Assembly: GCA_947177825.1 (NCBI GenBank)
Contig: CAMWWA010000044.1
Span: forward strand, 1 to 8,576
Direction: 5' to 3'
DNA from: an uncultured Clostridia bacterium
GTDB lineage: Bacteria; Bacillota; Clostridia; Christensenellales; Borkfalkiaceae
DNA: 8,576 nucleotides
How positions within the stretch are numbered: position 1 is the stretch's first letter; every line of letters starts with the position of its first letter. This document shows, one piece after another, positions 1 through 6,811 of this stretch. Under the pieces are notes generated by a model. That model worked only from the letters and a program-made list of their open reading frames with translations, did not search any database and was not told the origin of the DNA. The translations under genes were made by a program, and so were the position numbers.

Positions 1-145
1 CAGCCTCGTCTTCCTTAGTATAAGTCTTATCGGTAATAAGACGGACGTCAACGCGGTTTATGGCTTTTTCGAGAGTGACGGAAGAAATTATTGCCGTATC
101 GAACGATGAAATTTTTCGTATCTCTTCCAAAAATTTTTCAGTCAT
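1..145 (-). CDS. polC: Probable DNA polymerase III alpha subunit PolC, N-terminal fragment (5' end only)
   Basis: Only the first 48 codons are visible; the gene runs off the left edge. The ATG at 145-143 is read within the end of ispG, giving an 8-nt overlap, so translation is probably coupled. A weak purine-rich GGAAAAG lies upstream, within ispG. The peptide starts MTEKFLEEIRKISSF and continues with SVTLEKAINRVDVRLITD. This resembles the poorly conserved N-terminal domain of Gram-positive PolC, where a short helix is followed by a beta strand of the type 'v-k-v-x-i-x-k' and then 'v-x-l-x-x-D'. From general knowledge, ispG followed by polC is a common clostridial gene order. PolC is the replicative polymerase with a built-in 3'-5' exonuclease, normally about 1400 residues long; no catalytic motif falls inside this fragment. 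The identification rests on weak N-terminal resemblance plus gene order, so another product is possible. Confidence 0.6.
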   Translation of the reverse strand, partial: MTEKFLEEIRKISSFDTAIISSVTLEKAINRVDVRLITDKTYTKEDEA

Positions 146-1193
146 TTATTATCTTTTCCAACTCCGAAAAAAACTCACTCTCCGCATTCTCCGCAGGAAC
201 GCGCTTATAAATATCGCCGTTTTTGAATATTACACAGTATTCGGCCGAACCTGCAATTCCCAAATCGCAGTCCTTTGCCTCGCCCGGTCCGTTTACAACG
301 CAACCCATAACCGCAACCTTTAAGGGCTTTCTTACCGTTTCCACCCTTTGGTTGACCTTGCCCGCAAGGGAAATGACGTCCCACTGACATCTGCCGCACG
401 TCGGGCAGGAAATTACGTCGACAAAGTCGTTATCCAACCCAACGGCTCTCAACAGTCTGCGCGCGGCAACAACTTCCCGAACGGGGTCGCCCGTAATAGA
501 AACGCGCAGGGTATCTCCTATTCCGTTAAGCAGAAGCGCACCGAGAGCCGCACTCGATTTCACTACCGCCATCTGTTCGGTACCGGCTTCGGTTACGCCT
601 ATATGTAAAGGATACGAACACCTTTCGGACAACAAGCTGTAAGCCTGATAAGTCAAGTCCGCACCCGAAGCCTTAACGGAAATAACTATATCGTTTACTC
701 CGCGCTTTTCCAGAACGTTTACGTTGCAAAGCGCGCTTTCCACCAGCGCCCGGGCGCTTCTTCCGTATTTTGCTAAATACTGTTTTTCGATACTGCCCGT
801 ATTTGCGCCGACGCGCACGGCGATTTTGTGCGCCTTAATGCAATCGGCAACTACGTTTATCTCTTTATCACCGCCTATGTTGCCGGGATTTATGCGCACC
901 TTGTCGCAACCGTTTTCAATAGCCGTAACGGCCAGCTTATGGGAAAAATGTATATCCGCCACAATCGGCAAAGAACACTTACTTTTAAGTATCTTTATCG
1001 CCGAGGCGTCTTCCTCGTCCAGTACCGACACGCGAACGATATCGCAACCTGCGGAAGCAAGAGCGCCAATCTGCGCCGCGGTAGCTTCCACGTCCGAAGT
1101 CTTTGTCGTACACATAGACTGAATTTTAACGCTTTCACCGCCGCCGATTTTTACTCCGCCGATATCGACGAGTCTTGTTACTTTTCTTTCCAT
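138..1193 (-). CDS. ispG: 4-hydroxy-3-methylbut-2-en-1-yl diphosphate synthase (flavodoxin/ferredoxin)
   Basis: IspG (GcpE) is a cytosolic [4Fe-4S] enzyme. It converts 2-C-methyl-D-erythritol 2,4-cyclodiphosphate to HMBPP, the penultimate step of the MEP isoprenoid pathway. From the ATG at 1193 the protein has 351 residues, about the normal bacterial length. An N-terminal TIM-barrel carries IGGVKIGGG, QSM-TTKTSDVEAT, VADIHF and VRINPGNIG. The C-terminal Fe-S domain has CPTCGR (Cys263, Cys266) and MGCVVNGPGE (Cys298, Glu305), which supply the three cysteines and one glutamate that bind the cluster. The frame also opens at a GTG at 1217 (359 residues), preceded by AAGG only 2 nt away. I prefer the ATG because the extra eight residues are coded by a hairpin (1204-1223) and the family length fits better, but the ATG has no clear ribosome binding site. 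The gene lies 39 nt after nrdR and overlaps the polC-like gene by 8 nt. Identity is certain; the start is not. Confidence 0.96.
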   Translation of the reverse strand: MERKVTRLVDIGGVKIGGGESVKIQSMCTTKTSDVEATAAQIGALASAGCDIVRVSVLDEEDASAIKILKSKCSLPIVADIHFSHKLAVTAIENGCDKVRINPGNIGGDKEINVVADCIKAHKIAVRVGANTGSIEKQYLAKYGRSARALVESALCNVNVLEKRGVNDIVISVKASGADLTYQAYSLLSERCSYPLHIGVTEAGTEQMAVVKSSAALGALLLNGIGDTLRVSITGDPVREVVAARRLLRAVGLDNDFVDVISCPTCGRCQWDVISLAGKVNQRVETVRKPLKVAVMGCVVNGPGEAKDCDLGIAGSAEYCVIFKNGDIYKRVPAENAESEFFSELEKIIND

Positions 1194-1203
1194 ACCAAAA
1201 TTT

Positions 1204-1223
1204 AAGGCAGTTTTCACTGCCTT
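1204..1223 (-). promoter_or_regulatory. Perfect 8-bp hairpin with GAAA tetraloop between nrdR and ispG
   Basis: On the transcribed strand, AAGGCAGT (1223-1216) pairs perfectly with ACTGCCTT (1211-1204) around a GAAA loop, which belongs to the stable GNRA class. The 3' side continues AAATTTTGG, so there is a short, interrupted U-run rather than a strong tract. The hairpin lies 9 nt after the nrdR stop codon and 10 nt before the ATG of ispG, and it contains the alternative GTG start of ispG. It could be a weak or partial terminator, an mRNA-stabilising or processing element, or a structure that limits ispG translation. The pairing is seen directly; any role is inferred. Confidence 0.6.
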
Positions 1224-1232
1224 TTAAAACTT

Positions 1233-1691
1233 TTATTTTCTGTTTGCCATCATCTTCTGAAGTTCCGCCATAAAGCTGTCTATGTCCGTGAACGAGCGGT
1301 AAACGCTTGCATAGCGCACGTAAGCGACTTCGTCAAGATTTTTAAGTCCGTCCATAACCATCTCGCCGATTTGTTTGGAGGAGATTTCCTGCTCCATAGA
1401 GTTATAGACGCACTTCGTGATTTCATCCACCAGCCCGTCGATTTTCCCCATAGATACGGGGCGTTTTTCGCAAGACTTGATAATTCCGCTTTTGATTTTC
1501 TGCGGGTCATAAGTCTGCCGCGTACCGTCGGACTTTACGACGAGTACGGGCGTATCTTCAATCGTTTCGTAAGTGGTGAAACGCTTGCCGCACTGCACGC
1601 ACTCTCTTCTGCGCCTTATGGTTCTGCCCTCGTCCGCGGAACGGCTGTCGATAACTTTGCTGTCTTCACAACCGCAAAACATACACTTCAT
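1233..1691 (-). CDS. nrdR: Transcriptional repressor NrdR (ribonucleotide reductase regulator)
   Basis: NrdR is a nucleotide-sensing repressor. When its ATP-cone binds ATP/dATP in the repressing form, it binds NrdR boxes and shuts down ribonucleotide reductase genes. The 152-residue protein is full length for the family. It opens with the zinc ribbon: MKCMFC (Cys3, Cys6), then the conserved run DSRSADEGRTIRRRREC and CVQC (Cys31, Cys34), followed by GKRFTTYE. The ATP-cone domain fills roughly residues 49-139, starting PVLVVKSDGTRQTYD and ending YVRYASVYRSFTDID. The start is well supported: ATG at 1691 with AGAGGT at 1703-1698, 6 nt upstream. It is the first gene of its transcription unit, with its own promoter at 1719-1747 and a NrdR box inside it, so autorepression is likely. 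No ribonucleotide reductase gene is visible in the window; the downstream neighbours are ispG and a polC-like gene. Confidence 0.98.
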   Translation of the reverse strand: MKCMFCGCEDSKVIDSRSADEGRTIRRRRECVQCGKRFTTYETIEDTPVLVVKSDGTRQTYDPQKIKSGIIKSCEKRPVSMGKIDGLVDEITKCVYNSMEQEISSKQIGEMVMDGLKNLDEVAYVRYASVYRSFTDIDSFMAELQKMMANRK

Positions 1692-1718
1692 ATTGTGACC
1701 TCTGCCTTAGTTTTTTTG

Positions 1719-1747
1719 ATTATAACACAAAATATTGTGTTTGTAAA
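1719..1747 (-). promoter_or_regulatory. Sigma-A type promoter of nrdR
   Basis: The minus strand has a -35 box TTTACA (1747-1742, 5 of 6 to consensus), a spacer of exactly 17 bp (1741-1725) and a perfect -10 box TATAAT (1724-1719). Transcription would start in or just after the A-run around 1712, giving a leader of about 20 nt that still contains the AGAGGT ribosome binding site of nrdR. The promoter lies about 20 nt beyond the purine-operon terminator, so nrdR does not depend on read-through from purL. It is a sequence prediction, but an unusually good match. Confidence 0.85.
1725..1740 (-). promoter_or_regulatory. NrdR box (operator) within the nrdR promoter spacer
   Basis: The 16 bp, ACACAATATTTTGTGT on the minus strand (ACACAAAATATTGTGT on the plus strand), form a near-perfect palindrome with arms ACACAA and TTGTGT. 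Read on the plus strand, they match the published NrdR-box consensus acaCwAtATaTwGwgt at 15 of 16 positions. The site fills 16 of the 17 spacer bases and directly abuts the -10 box, so a bound repressor would block RNA polymerase. NrdR boxes usually come in pairs about 31-32 bp apart centre to centre; I see only one here. Autoregulation of nrdR is the natural inference. Confidence 0.82.
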
Positions 1748-1759
1748 GTGAAATATACC

Positions 1760-1799
1760 ACAAATAAGCGGGCCTGACCGTTTTAAGTTCAAGCCCGCC
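1760..1799 (-). terminator. Rho-independent terminator after purL (end of the purine operon)
   Basis: Eleven bases after the purL stop codon the transcript can form a 10-bp stem: GCGGGCTTGA (1798-1789) pairs with TCAGGCCCGC (1777-1768), with one G-U wobble and an 11-nt loop. It is followed by TTATTTGT, a moderate U-rich tail. The position between two independent transcription units supports a terminator role. On the plus strand the same hairpin is followed by a T-rich stretch, but no plus-strand gene needs it. Confidence 0.8.
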
Positions 1800-1809
1800 G
1801 CTTTGATTT

Positions 1810-4800
1810 TTATTTGAAATATTTTACGCCGCTTTCGAAAATTTTCATATCGAAATTGCCTTCGTAATTCTTATAGAGGTCTTTGCCTACGCGCTCGCTG
1901 TGTCCCATCTTACCGAACACTCTGCCGTCGGGCGAGGTGATACCCTCGATAGCCCACATACTGCCGTTGGGATTGTACGGGCTGACCATCGTGGGTTTGC
2001 CGCTTAAGTCGACGTACTGGGTTGCAATCTGACCGCCTTCGAGCATCTTCTGAAGCTCTTCCTGCGGCGCAACCACTTTACCCTCTCCGTGGGAAACGGG
2101 AACCGAATAAACGTCGCCGACGTTGCAACCCGCAAGCCAGGGGCTGAGATTGCTTGCAACTCGGATATTTACCATAGTGGAAACGTGGCGCGAAATGTTG
2201 TTGTAGGTAAGCGTGGGCGACGACTCCGTAAGAGGGCTGACCTTACCGTACGGCACCAAGCCAAGCTTGATAAGCGCCTGGAAGCCGTTGCATATACCCA
2301 GGGCAAGTCCGTCGCGGTTGTTCAAAAGCTCCATTATCCTTTCGGCAATCGCGGGGTTTTTAAACGTAGTAGCGATAAACTTACCCGAGCCGTCGGGCTC
2401 GTCGCCTCCCGAGAAGCCTCCGGGGAATGCAATTATGTTTGCCCTGTCTATCGCCTTTATTATCGCCTGAACGCTCTCCTCGATGTCCGCGGCAGAGCGG
2501 TTTTTGATTACCAGAATTTCGGGATTTGCGCCCGCAAGCCTGAACGCACGCGCGGTGTCAAGCTCGCAGTTGGTGCCGGGGAACGCGGGAATAAATACTC
2601 GCGGCGTTGCCGTTTTGGTTGCGATATTGGAATACTTTTTGCCTTCCGAATAATCGCAGTCGGGCACGTCGCCCTCCGCCTTTGCGGTCACGGGGAATAC
2701 GGTTGAAAGCTTGCCTGCATAGTAACCGGAAGCGTCCCTTACTGTTATGCTTTCCGAGCCGTAAGTGAACATGTCGTGCGACGACGTGCCGAGCAACACG
2801 CGCACGATATCGTTGCCGAGTTTTGTCACGTCCTTAGCCGACACGATAATGTCGCCGTAGTGTTCTGCAAATAGATAACTTGCGTCGCCCGTAAAATCAA
2901 ATCCGAGTCCGTTGCCCAGACAGCTCTTTATTACCGCCGATACGGCTCCGCCCTTTTCAACAACCGTTGCAAAGTCGATATTTCCGTTGTCGATATTGAG
3001 TTTGATTACGAAATAGAGCTTCTTTAAATATTCGAAGTCGGGAATCGCACAGCCGTCCTTCCTCATGGGAAGAAGATACAGCTTGCGCCCCTCTTCGCTT
3101 ACCACGTTATTTATAAGCTTAGAAGCCTTTGCAGGGGCAAGCGCAAAAGAAATGAGCGTGGGCGGAACGTCGATATTTTCGAAAGTACCGCTCATGGAGT
3201 CCTTGCCGCCGATTGCGCCCAACCCGAGATTGAGCTGGGTATACAGCGCGCCAAGAAGTGCGGAAAGCGGCACGCCCCAACGCTTGGTGTCGTCCCTTAA
3301 GCGCATAAAGAATTCCTGCAACGACAGGCGGATATCTCTGTAATCGGCACCCGCAGCAACCACTTTTGCAACCGAAGTTACTATTGCGTAAATTGCGCCC
3401 GTGAAAGGCGACGACGAGGACAGTTCTGGATTATAGCCGTACGCCGAAACCGTGCAATCGTCCGTTTCACCGCCCGTCAGCTTTGCCGCCATGGCAATTA
3501 CGGGCGTCAGCTGGTATTTGCCGCCGAAGGGCATATAGACCGATTTTGCGCCTATAGTCGAGTCGAACATTTCCGCAAGTCCCTTTTTGGAACAAACGTT
3601 AAGCTGCGTAAGCGTCTTGGCAACCGCGTCTTTAAAGTCGCCGATTACGGGCTTATCGAAAAATTTAGTGGCGTTGTCGTTAATTTCAGCGGAAGTAATC
3701 TGCTTGACGCCGTTGGTATCCAAGAAATCACGCGAAATATCGACGATAGCCTTTCCGCGGTGATACATCTTCATTCTTCTGTCGTCGGTTACGGTTGCAA
3801 CGGGCGTTGCGGAAAGATTTTCTTCCGCCGCAAGCGCAATAAAGCTTTCCACGTCGTCAGCCGCAATGACCACCGCCATTCTTTCCTGCGATTCGGAAAT
3901 AGCAAGCTCCGTACCAGAAAGTCCTTCGTACTTCTTGGGCACTTTGTCAAGCTCGATAACAAGCCCGTCGGCAAGTTCGCCGATAGCGACGGAAACGCCG
4001 CCCGCGCCGAAGTCGTTGCACTTTTTAATCATGCGCGTAGCTTTTTCGTTGAGGAACAGTCTCTGCAATTTTCTTTCGGTAAGTGCGTTACCCTTCTGCA
4101 CCTCCGCGCCGCATGTCTGCACCGACTTTTTATCGTGCGCCTTGGAAGAGCCCGTAGCGCCGCCGCAGCCGTCGCGCCCCGTCTCGCCGCCCAAGAGAAT
4201 AATCTTGTCGCCAGCTTCGGGCTTTGCGCGGTAAATCATATCCGACTTTGCGCCGCCGACCACGAAACCCGTTTCCAGCCTCTTTGCTTTAAAGCCGGGG
4301 TGATAAACTTCCTCTACCTGACCGGTGGCAAGACCTATCTGGTTGCCGTAGTACGAGAAGCCTGCCGCCGCCGTCCTGGTAATTACGCGCTGGGGTAATT
4401 TGCCCGCAAGCGTCTTTTCTATGGGCTCGGTAGGGTCCGCACAGCCGGTGACGCGCATAGACTGCAACACGTAAGTTCTGCCCGAAAGAGGGTCGCGGAT
4501 AGCGCCCCCGAGGCAGGTTGCCGCACCGCCGAACGGCTCGATTTCCGTAGGGTGGTTGTGCGTTTCGTTCTTGAACATTACGGTGTATTTCTCTTCCCTG
4601 CCGTCGATAACCGCGTCAATCTTTATAGAGCACGCGTTGATTTCGTCGGACTCGTCCAGATTGTCCAGCAAACCCTCTTTTTTAAGCTTTTTAACCGCAA
4701 TGGTCGCAATATCCATAAGGCAGGGATATTTGTCGGGACGGTTGGCGTACATCTCCGCAAAAAGCCCTTTGTATGCCTGCAACGCTCTGTTTATATGGGG

Positions 4801-5514
4801 GTTGTCGCTGTTGACTACGACGTCTTCGATTTCGGTTGCAAACGTCGTGTGGCGGCAATGGTCGGACCAATACGTATCGATAACCTTTATTTCGGTTTCG
4901 GTGGGATTGCGCCCTTCCTTTGCAAAATAGTCGCGTACGAAAATCAAATCTTCAACCGACATCGCAAGCCCGAGAGCGGAATGATATTCCAAAATCTGCT
5001 CGTTTGAAAACTCAACAAATCCGTCAACCGTTTTCACGTCCTCGACTTCAAGCGCAACGTGGGCAAGGCTTTCGGGTTTTTCAAGCCCAACCTCCTCGCT
5101 TTCAACGGGGTTGATAAGGTGTTTTTTAATTCTTTCAAGCTGTTCGGGCGTTGCGCCTTTAATCGCGTAAACCGTGGCACACTTCACCAAAGGACGCTCC
5201 TTTTGAGTGAGCAGCTGCACGCACTGCGCCGCGCTGTCGGCGCGCTGGTCGTACTGACCGGTGAGATACGCGATAGCGAACACGGAATAGTCTCCGTCAA
5301 ATTCAACCTCTTCGAGATACACGTTGTCTACGGGAGGCTCGGAAAATACGCAGGGCACTGCCGCGTCGAATTCCGTCTTGGTTATATTCTCTACGTCGTA
5401 GCGCAGAAGTTGACGCACGTCGTTTACGTCAATCTTTAAGAGGTTATGAATATCCTCGGCAACCTTTTTCGCCTGCAAATTGTCCTTTTTTTCTACGAAA
5501 ATTCTGTAAATCAT
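1810..5514 (-). CDS. purL: Phosphoribosylformylglycinamidine synthase, single-chain clostridial type
   Basis: PurL converts FGAR, glutamine and ATP to FGAM, the fourth step of purine synthesis. This is the long fused form with synthetase and glutaminase in one chain (1234 residues). The N-terminus MIYRIFVEKKDNLQAKKVAED is typical of the variant in clostridia and streptococci. The linker and first synthetase half carry TYWSDHCRHTTF (214-225) and the ATP-site run KNETHNHPTEIEPFGGAA (315-332). Further motifs are GGETGRDGCGGATGSS (442-457), KCNDFGAGGVS (498-508), and in the second half AIGGKDSMSG (768-777). The C-terminal class I glutaminase (about 970-1234) has FPGTNCE, GICNGFQ with nucleophile Cys1075, SHGEGK, and GHSERV with His1205/Glu1207 completing the triad. 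The start is the ATG at 5514, two bases after the purD stop, with GAGGG 6 nt upstream inside the last purD codons. Being fused, it needs no separate PurQ or PurS. It is the last gene of the operon. Confidence 0.98.
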   Translation of the reverse strand: MIYRIFVEKKDNLQAKKVAEDIHNLLKIDVNDVRQLLRYDVENITKTEFDAAVPCVFSEPPVDNVYLEEVEFDGDYSVFAIAYLTGQYDQRADSAAQCVQLLTQKERPLVKCATVYAIKGATPEQLERIKKHLINPVESEEVGLEKPESLAHVALEVEDVKTVDGFVEFSNEQILEYHSALGLAMSVEDLIFVRDYFAKEGRNPTETEIKVIDTYWSDHCRHTTFATEIEDVVVNSDNPHINRALQAYKGLFAEMYANRPDKYPCLMDIATIAVKKLKKEGLLDNLDESDEINACSIKIDAVIDGREEKYTVMFKNETHNHPTEIEPFGGAATCLGGAIRDPLSGRTYVLQSMRVTGCADPTEPIEKTLAGKLPQRVITRTAAAGFSYYGNQIGLATGQVEEVYHPGFKAKRLETGFVVGGAKSDMIYRAKPEAGDKIILLGGETGRDGCGGATGSSKAHDKKSVQTCGAEVQKGNALTERKLQRLFLNEKATRMIKKCNDFGAGGVSVAIGELADGLVIELDKVPKKYEGLSGTELAISESQERMAVVIAADDVESFIALAAEENLSATPVATVTDDRRMKMYHRGKAIVDISRDFLDTNGVKQITSAEINDNATKFFDKPVIGDFKDAVAKTLTQLNVCSKKGLAEMFDSTIGAKSVYMPFGGKYQLTPVIAMAAKLTGGETDDCTVSAYGYNPELSSSSPFTGAIYAIVTSVAKVVAAGADYRDIRLSLQEFFMRLRDDTKRWGVPLSALLGALYTQLNLGLGAIGGKDSMSGTFENIDVPPTLISFALAPAKASKLINNVVSEEGRKLYLLPMRKDGCAIPDFEYLKKLYFVIKLNIDNGNIDFATVVEKGGAVSAVIKSCLGNGLGFDFTGDASYLFAEHYGDIIVSAKDVTKLGNDIVRVLLGTSSHDMFTYGSESITVRDASGYYAGKLSTVFPVTAKAEGDVPDCDYSEGKKYSNIATKTATPRVFIPAFPGTNCELDTARAFRLAGANPEILVIKNRSAADIEESVQAIIKAIDRANIIAFPGGFSGGDEPDGSGKFIATTFKNPAIAERIMELLNNRDGLALGICNGFQALIKLGLVPYGKVSPLTESSPTLTYNNISRHVSTMVNIRVASNLSPWLAGCNVGDVYSVPVSHGEGKVVAPQEELQKMLEGGQIATQYVDLSGKPTMVSPYNPNGSMWAIEGITSPDGRVFGKMGHSERVGKDLYKNYEGNFDMKIFESGVKYFK

Positions 5515-5516
5515 AA

Positions 5517-6797
5517 TTAACCCTCGCGGTATTTTACGCCAATGTCGGTGCGGTAACTCATACCTTCCCAACTGATATTTTTAACTGCGGCGTACGCCTT
5601 AGCCCTTGCCGCGTCGACCGTAGCGCCCTTGGCAACTACGCCCAGCACTCTGCCGCCGTTAGTTACAAGCTTGCCGTCCTTTACAGCCGTGCCTGCGTGT
5701 ATTATCTGGCAGTCGCCTACGTCGCCTATTGTTATTTCCTTGCCCTTCTGGTAATGAACGGGATAACCGCCGCTTGCAAGCACTACGCAAACGCACGCGC
5801 CCTCTTCCCATTCGATTTTGATATCGGCAAGCCTGCCGTCCGTAACCGCCTCGAAAATGTCAAGCAGGTCGGTCTTTAACATAGGCAGGACGACCTGCGT
5901 TTCGGGGTCGCCGAAACGGGAATTGTACTCGACGACTTTCATACCCTTATCGGTGCGCATAAGTCCGAAATACAGACAGCCCTTAAACGGTTTACCCTCC
6001 GAATTCATTGCCTTTACCGTAGGTAAAAGTATGGTGTCGTAAACTTCCTTTTCAAGTTCCTTGGTCCAGAACGGGCAGGGCGAGAACGTGCCCATACCGC
6101 CCGTATTCAAGCCCTTGTCGCCGTCGAACGCGCGCTTGTGGTCGCAGGAGGTTATCATGGGAACTATCGTCTTGCCGTCCGTAAAGCACAGCACGGAAAC
6201 TTCCTCGCCGGGAGTATATTTCAATCCGCGCATGCACTCTTCGATTACGATTTTATTGCCTGCCGCACCGAAAGTCTTGTCGAGCATTATCTCCTTCAAT
6301 CCCTCTTCGGCTTGCTTTAAAGTTTCGCAGACGAGAACGCCCTTGCCGAGAGCAAGTCCGTCCGCCTTCAATACGATAGGCGCACCCTCTTTTCTCACGT
6401 AGTCGAGCGCGTCGCCGTAGCTTTCGAAGGTCTGAGATTTTGCGGTGGGTATGCCGTATTTGTGCATAAGCTCCTTGGCGAAAGCCTTGCTCGCCTCAAT
6501 CTGAGCCGCCGCCTTGTTCGGTCCGAAACAGCGTTTGCCTATCTTTTCGAGTTCGTCTACAAGCCCTATCGCAAGAGGGTCGTCGGGAGTGACTACATAG
6601 TAGTCAATCTGCGGATTTGCAAGCGCAAACGTCTTTACCGCCTCTACGTCCATAAAATCGACGTTGACGTTTTCGGCTATTTCCGCCGTACCTGCATTGC
6701 CTTTCATGCAATACAGTTTATTTACCCTTTTACTCTTAGCGAGCGCAAGCAAAACCGCGTGTTCTCTTCCGCCGTTTCCTATAACAAGTACGTTCAT
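5517..6797 (-). CDS. purD: Phosphoribosylamine-glycine ligase (GAR synthetase)
   Basis: PurD joins glycine to 5-phosphoribosylamine using ATP, making GAR in the second step of purine synthesis. The 426-residue protein has normal family length. The N-terminal domain starts MNVLVIGNGGREHA, and TPDDPLAIGLVDEL (70-83) is the site usually written GPEAPL. The ATP-grasp domain has KADGLALGKGV (144-154), IEE (185-187), the signature DHKRAFDGDKGLNTGGMG (219-236), and EYNSRFGDPETQ (290-301), which carries metal-binding residues. The C-terminal domain ends with RTDIG-KY. A short extra segment, LKYTPG (192-197), sits between IEECMRG and EEVSVL, where common homologues go straight on. The ATG at 6797 is preceded by AAAGGA with 6-nt spacing and follows the purH stop by 14 nt. 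The stop is 2 nt before purL, and the tail of purD holds the purL ribosome binding site, so the two are probably coupled. Confidence 0.98.
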   Translation of the reverse strand: MNVLVIGNGGREHAVLLALAKSKRVNKLYCMKGNAGTAEIAENVNVDFMDVEAVKTFALANPQIDYYVVTPDDPLAIGLVDELEKIGKRCFGPNKAAAQIEASKAFAKELMHKYGIPTAKSQTFESYGDALDYVRKEGAPIVLKADGLALGKGVLVCETLKQAEEGLKEIMLDKTFGAAGNKIVIEECMRGLKYTPGEEVSVLCFTDGKTIVPMITSCDHKRAFDGDKGLNTGGMGTFSPCPFWTKELEKEVYDTILLPTVKAMNSEGKPFKGCLYFGLMRTDKGMKVVEYNSRFGDPETQVVLPMLKTDLLDIFEAVTDGRLADIKIEWEEGACVCVVLASGGYPVHYQKGKEITIGDVGDCQIIHAGTAVKDGKLVTNGGRVLGVVAKGATVDAARAKAYAAVKNISWEGMSYRTDIGVKYREG

Positions 6798-6811
6798 ATT
6801 TTATCCTTTGA

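Noticed and set aside
1741..1772. Possible second NrdR box next to the first
   Set aside because: The sequence agtgaaatataccaca has imperfect symmetry but its arms are in the wrong order (tgtg/caca reversed) and it lacks the ACAC...GTGT ends of the consensus, so I count only one box.
1692..1809. Possible purine riboswitch or PurR-type site in the largest intergenic gap
   Set aside because: The 118-bp gap is fully accounted for by the purL terminator and nrdR promoter/operator. No aptamer-like structure is seen, and control of the pur operon would be upstream of the window.
5515..5571. Upstream TTG start extending PurL by 19 residues into purD
   Set aside because: The added residues are basic and unrelated to the family. 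The ATG at 5514 gives the canonical MIYRIFVEKK start and has a GAGGG site at good spacing.
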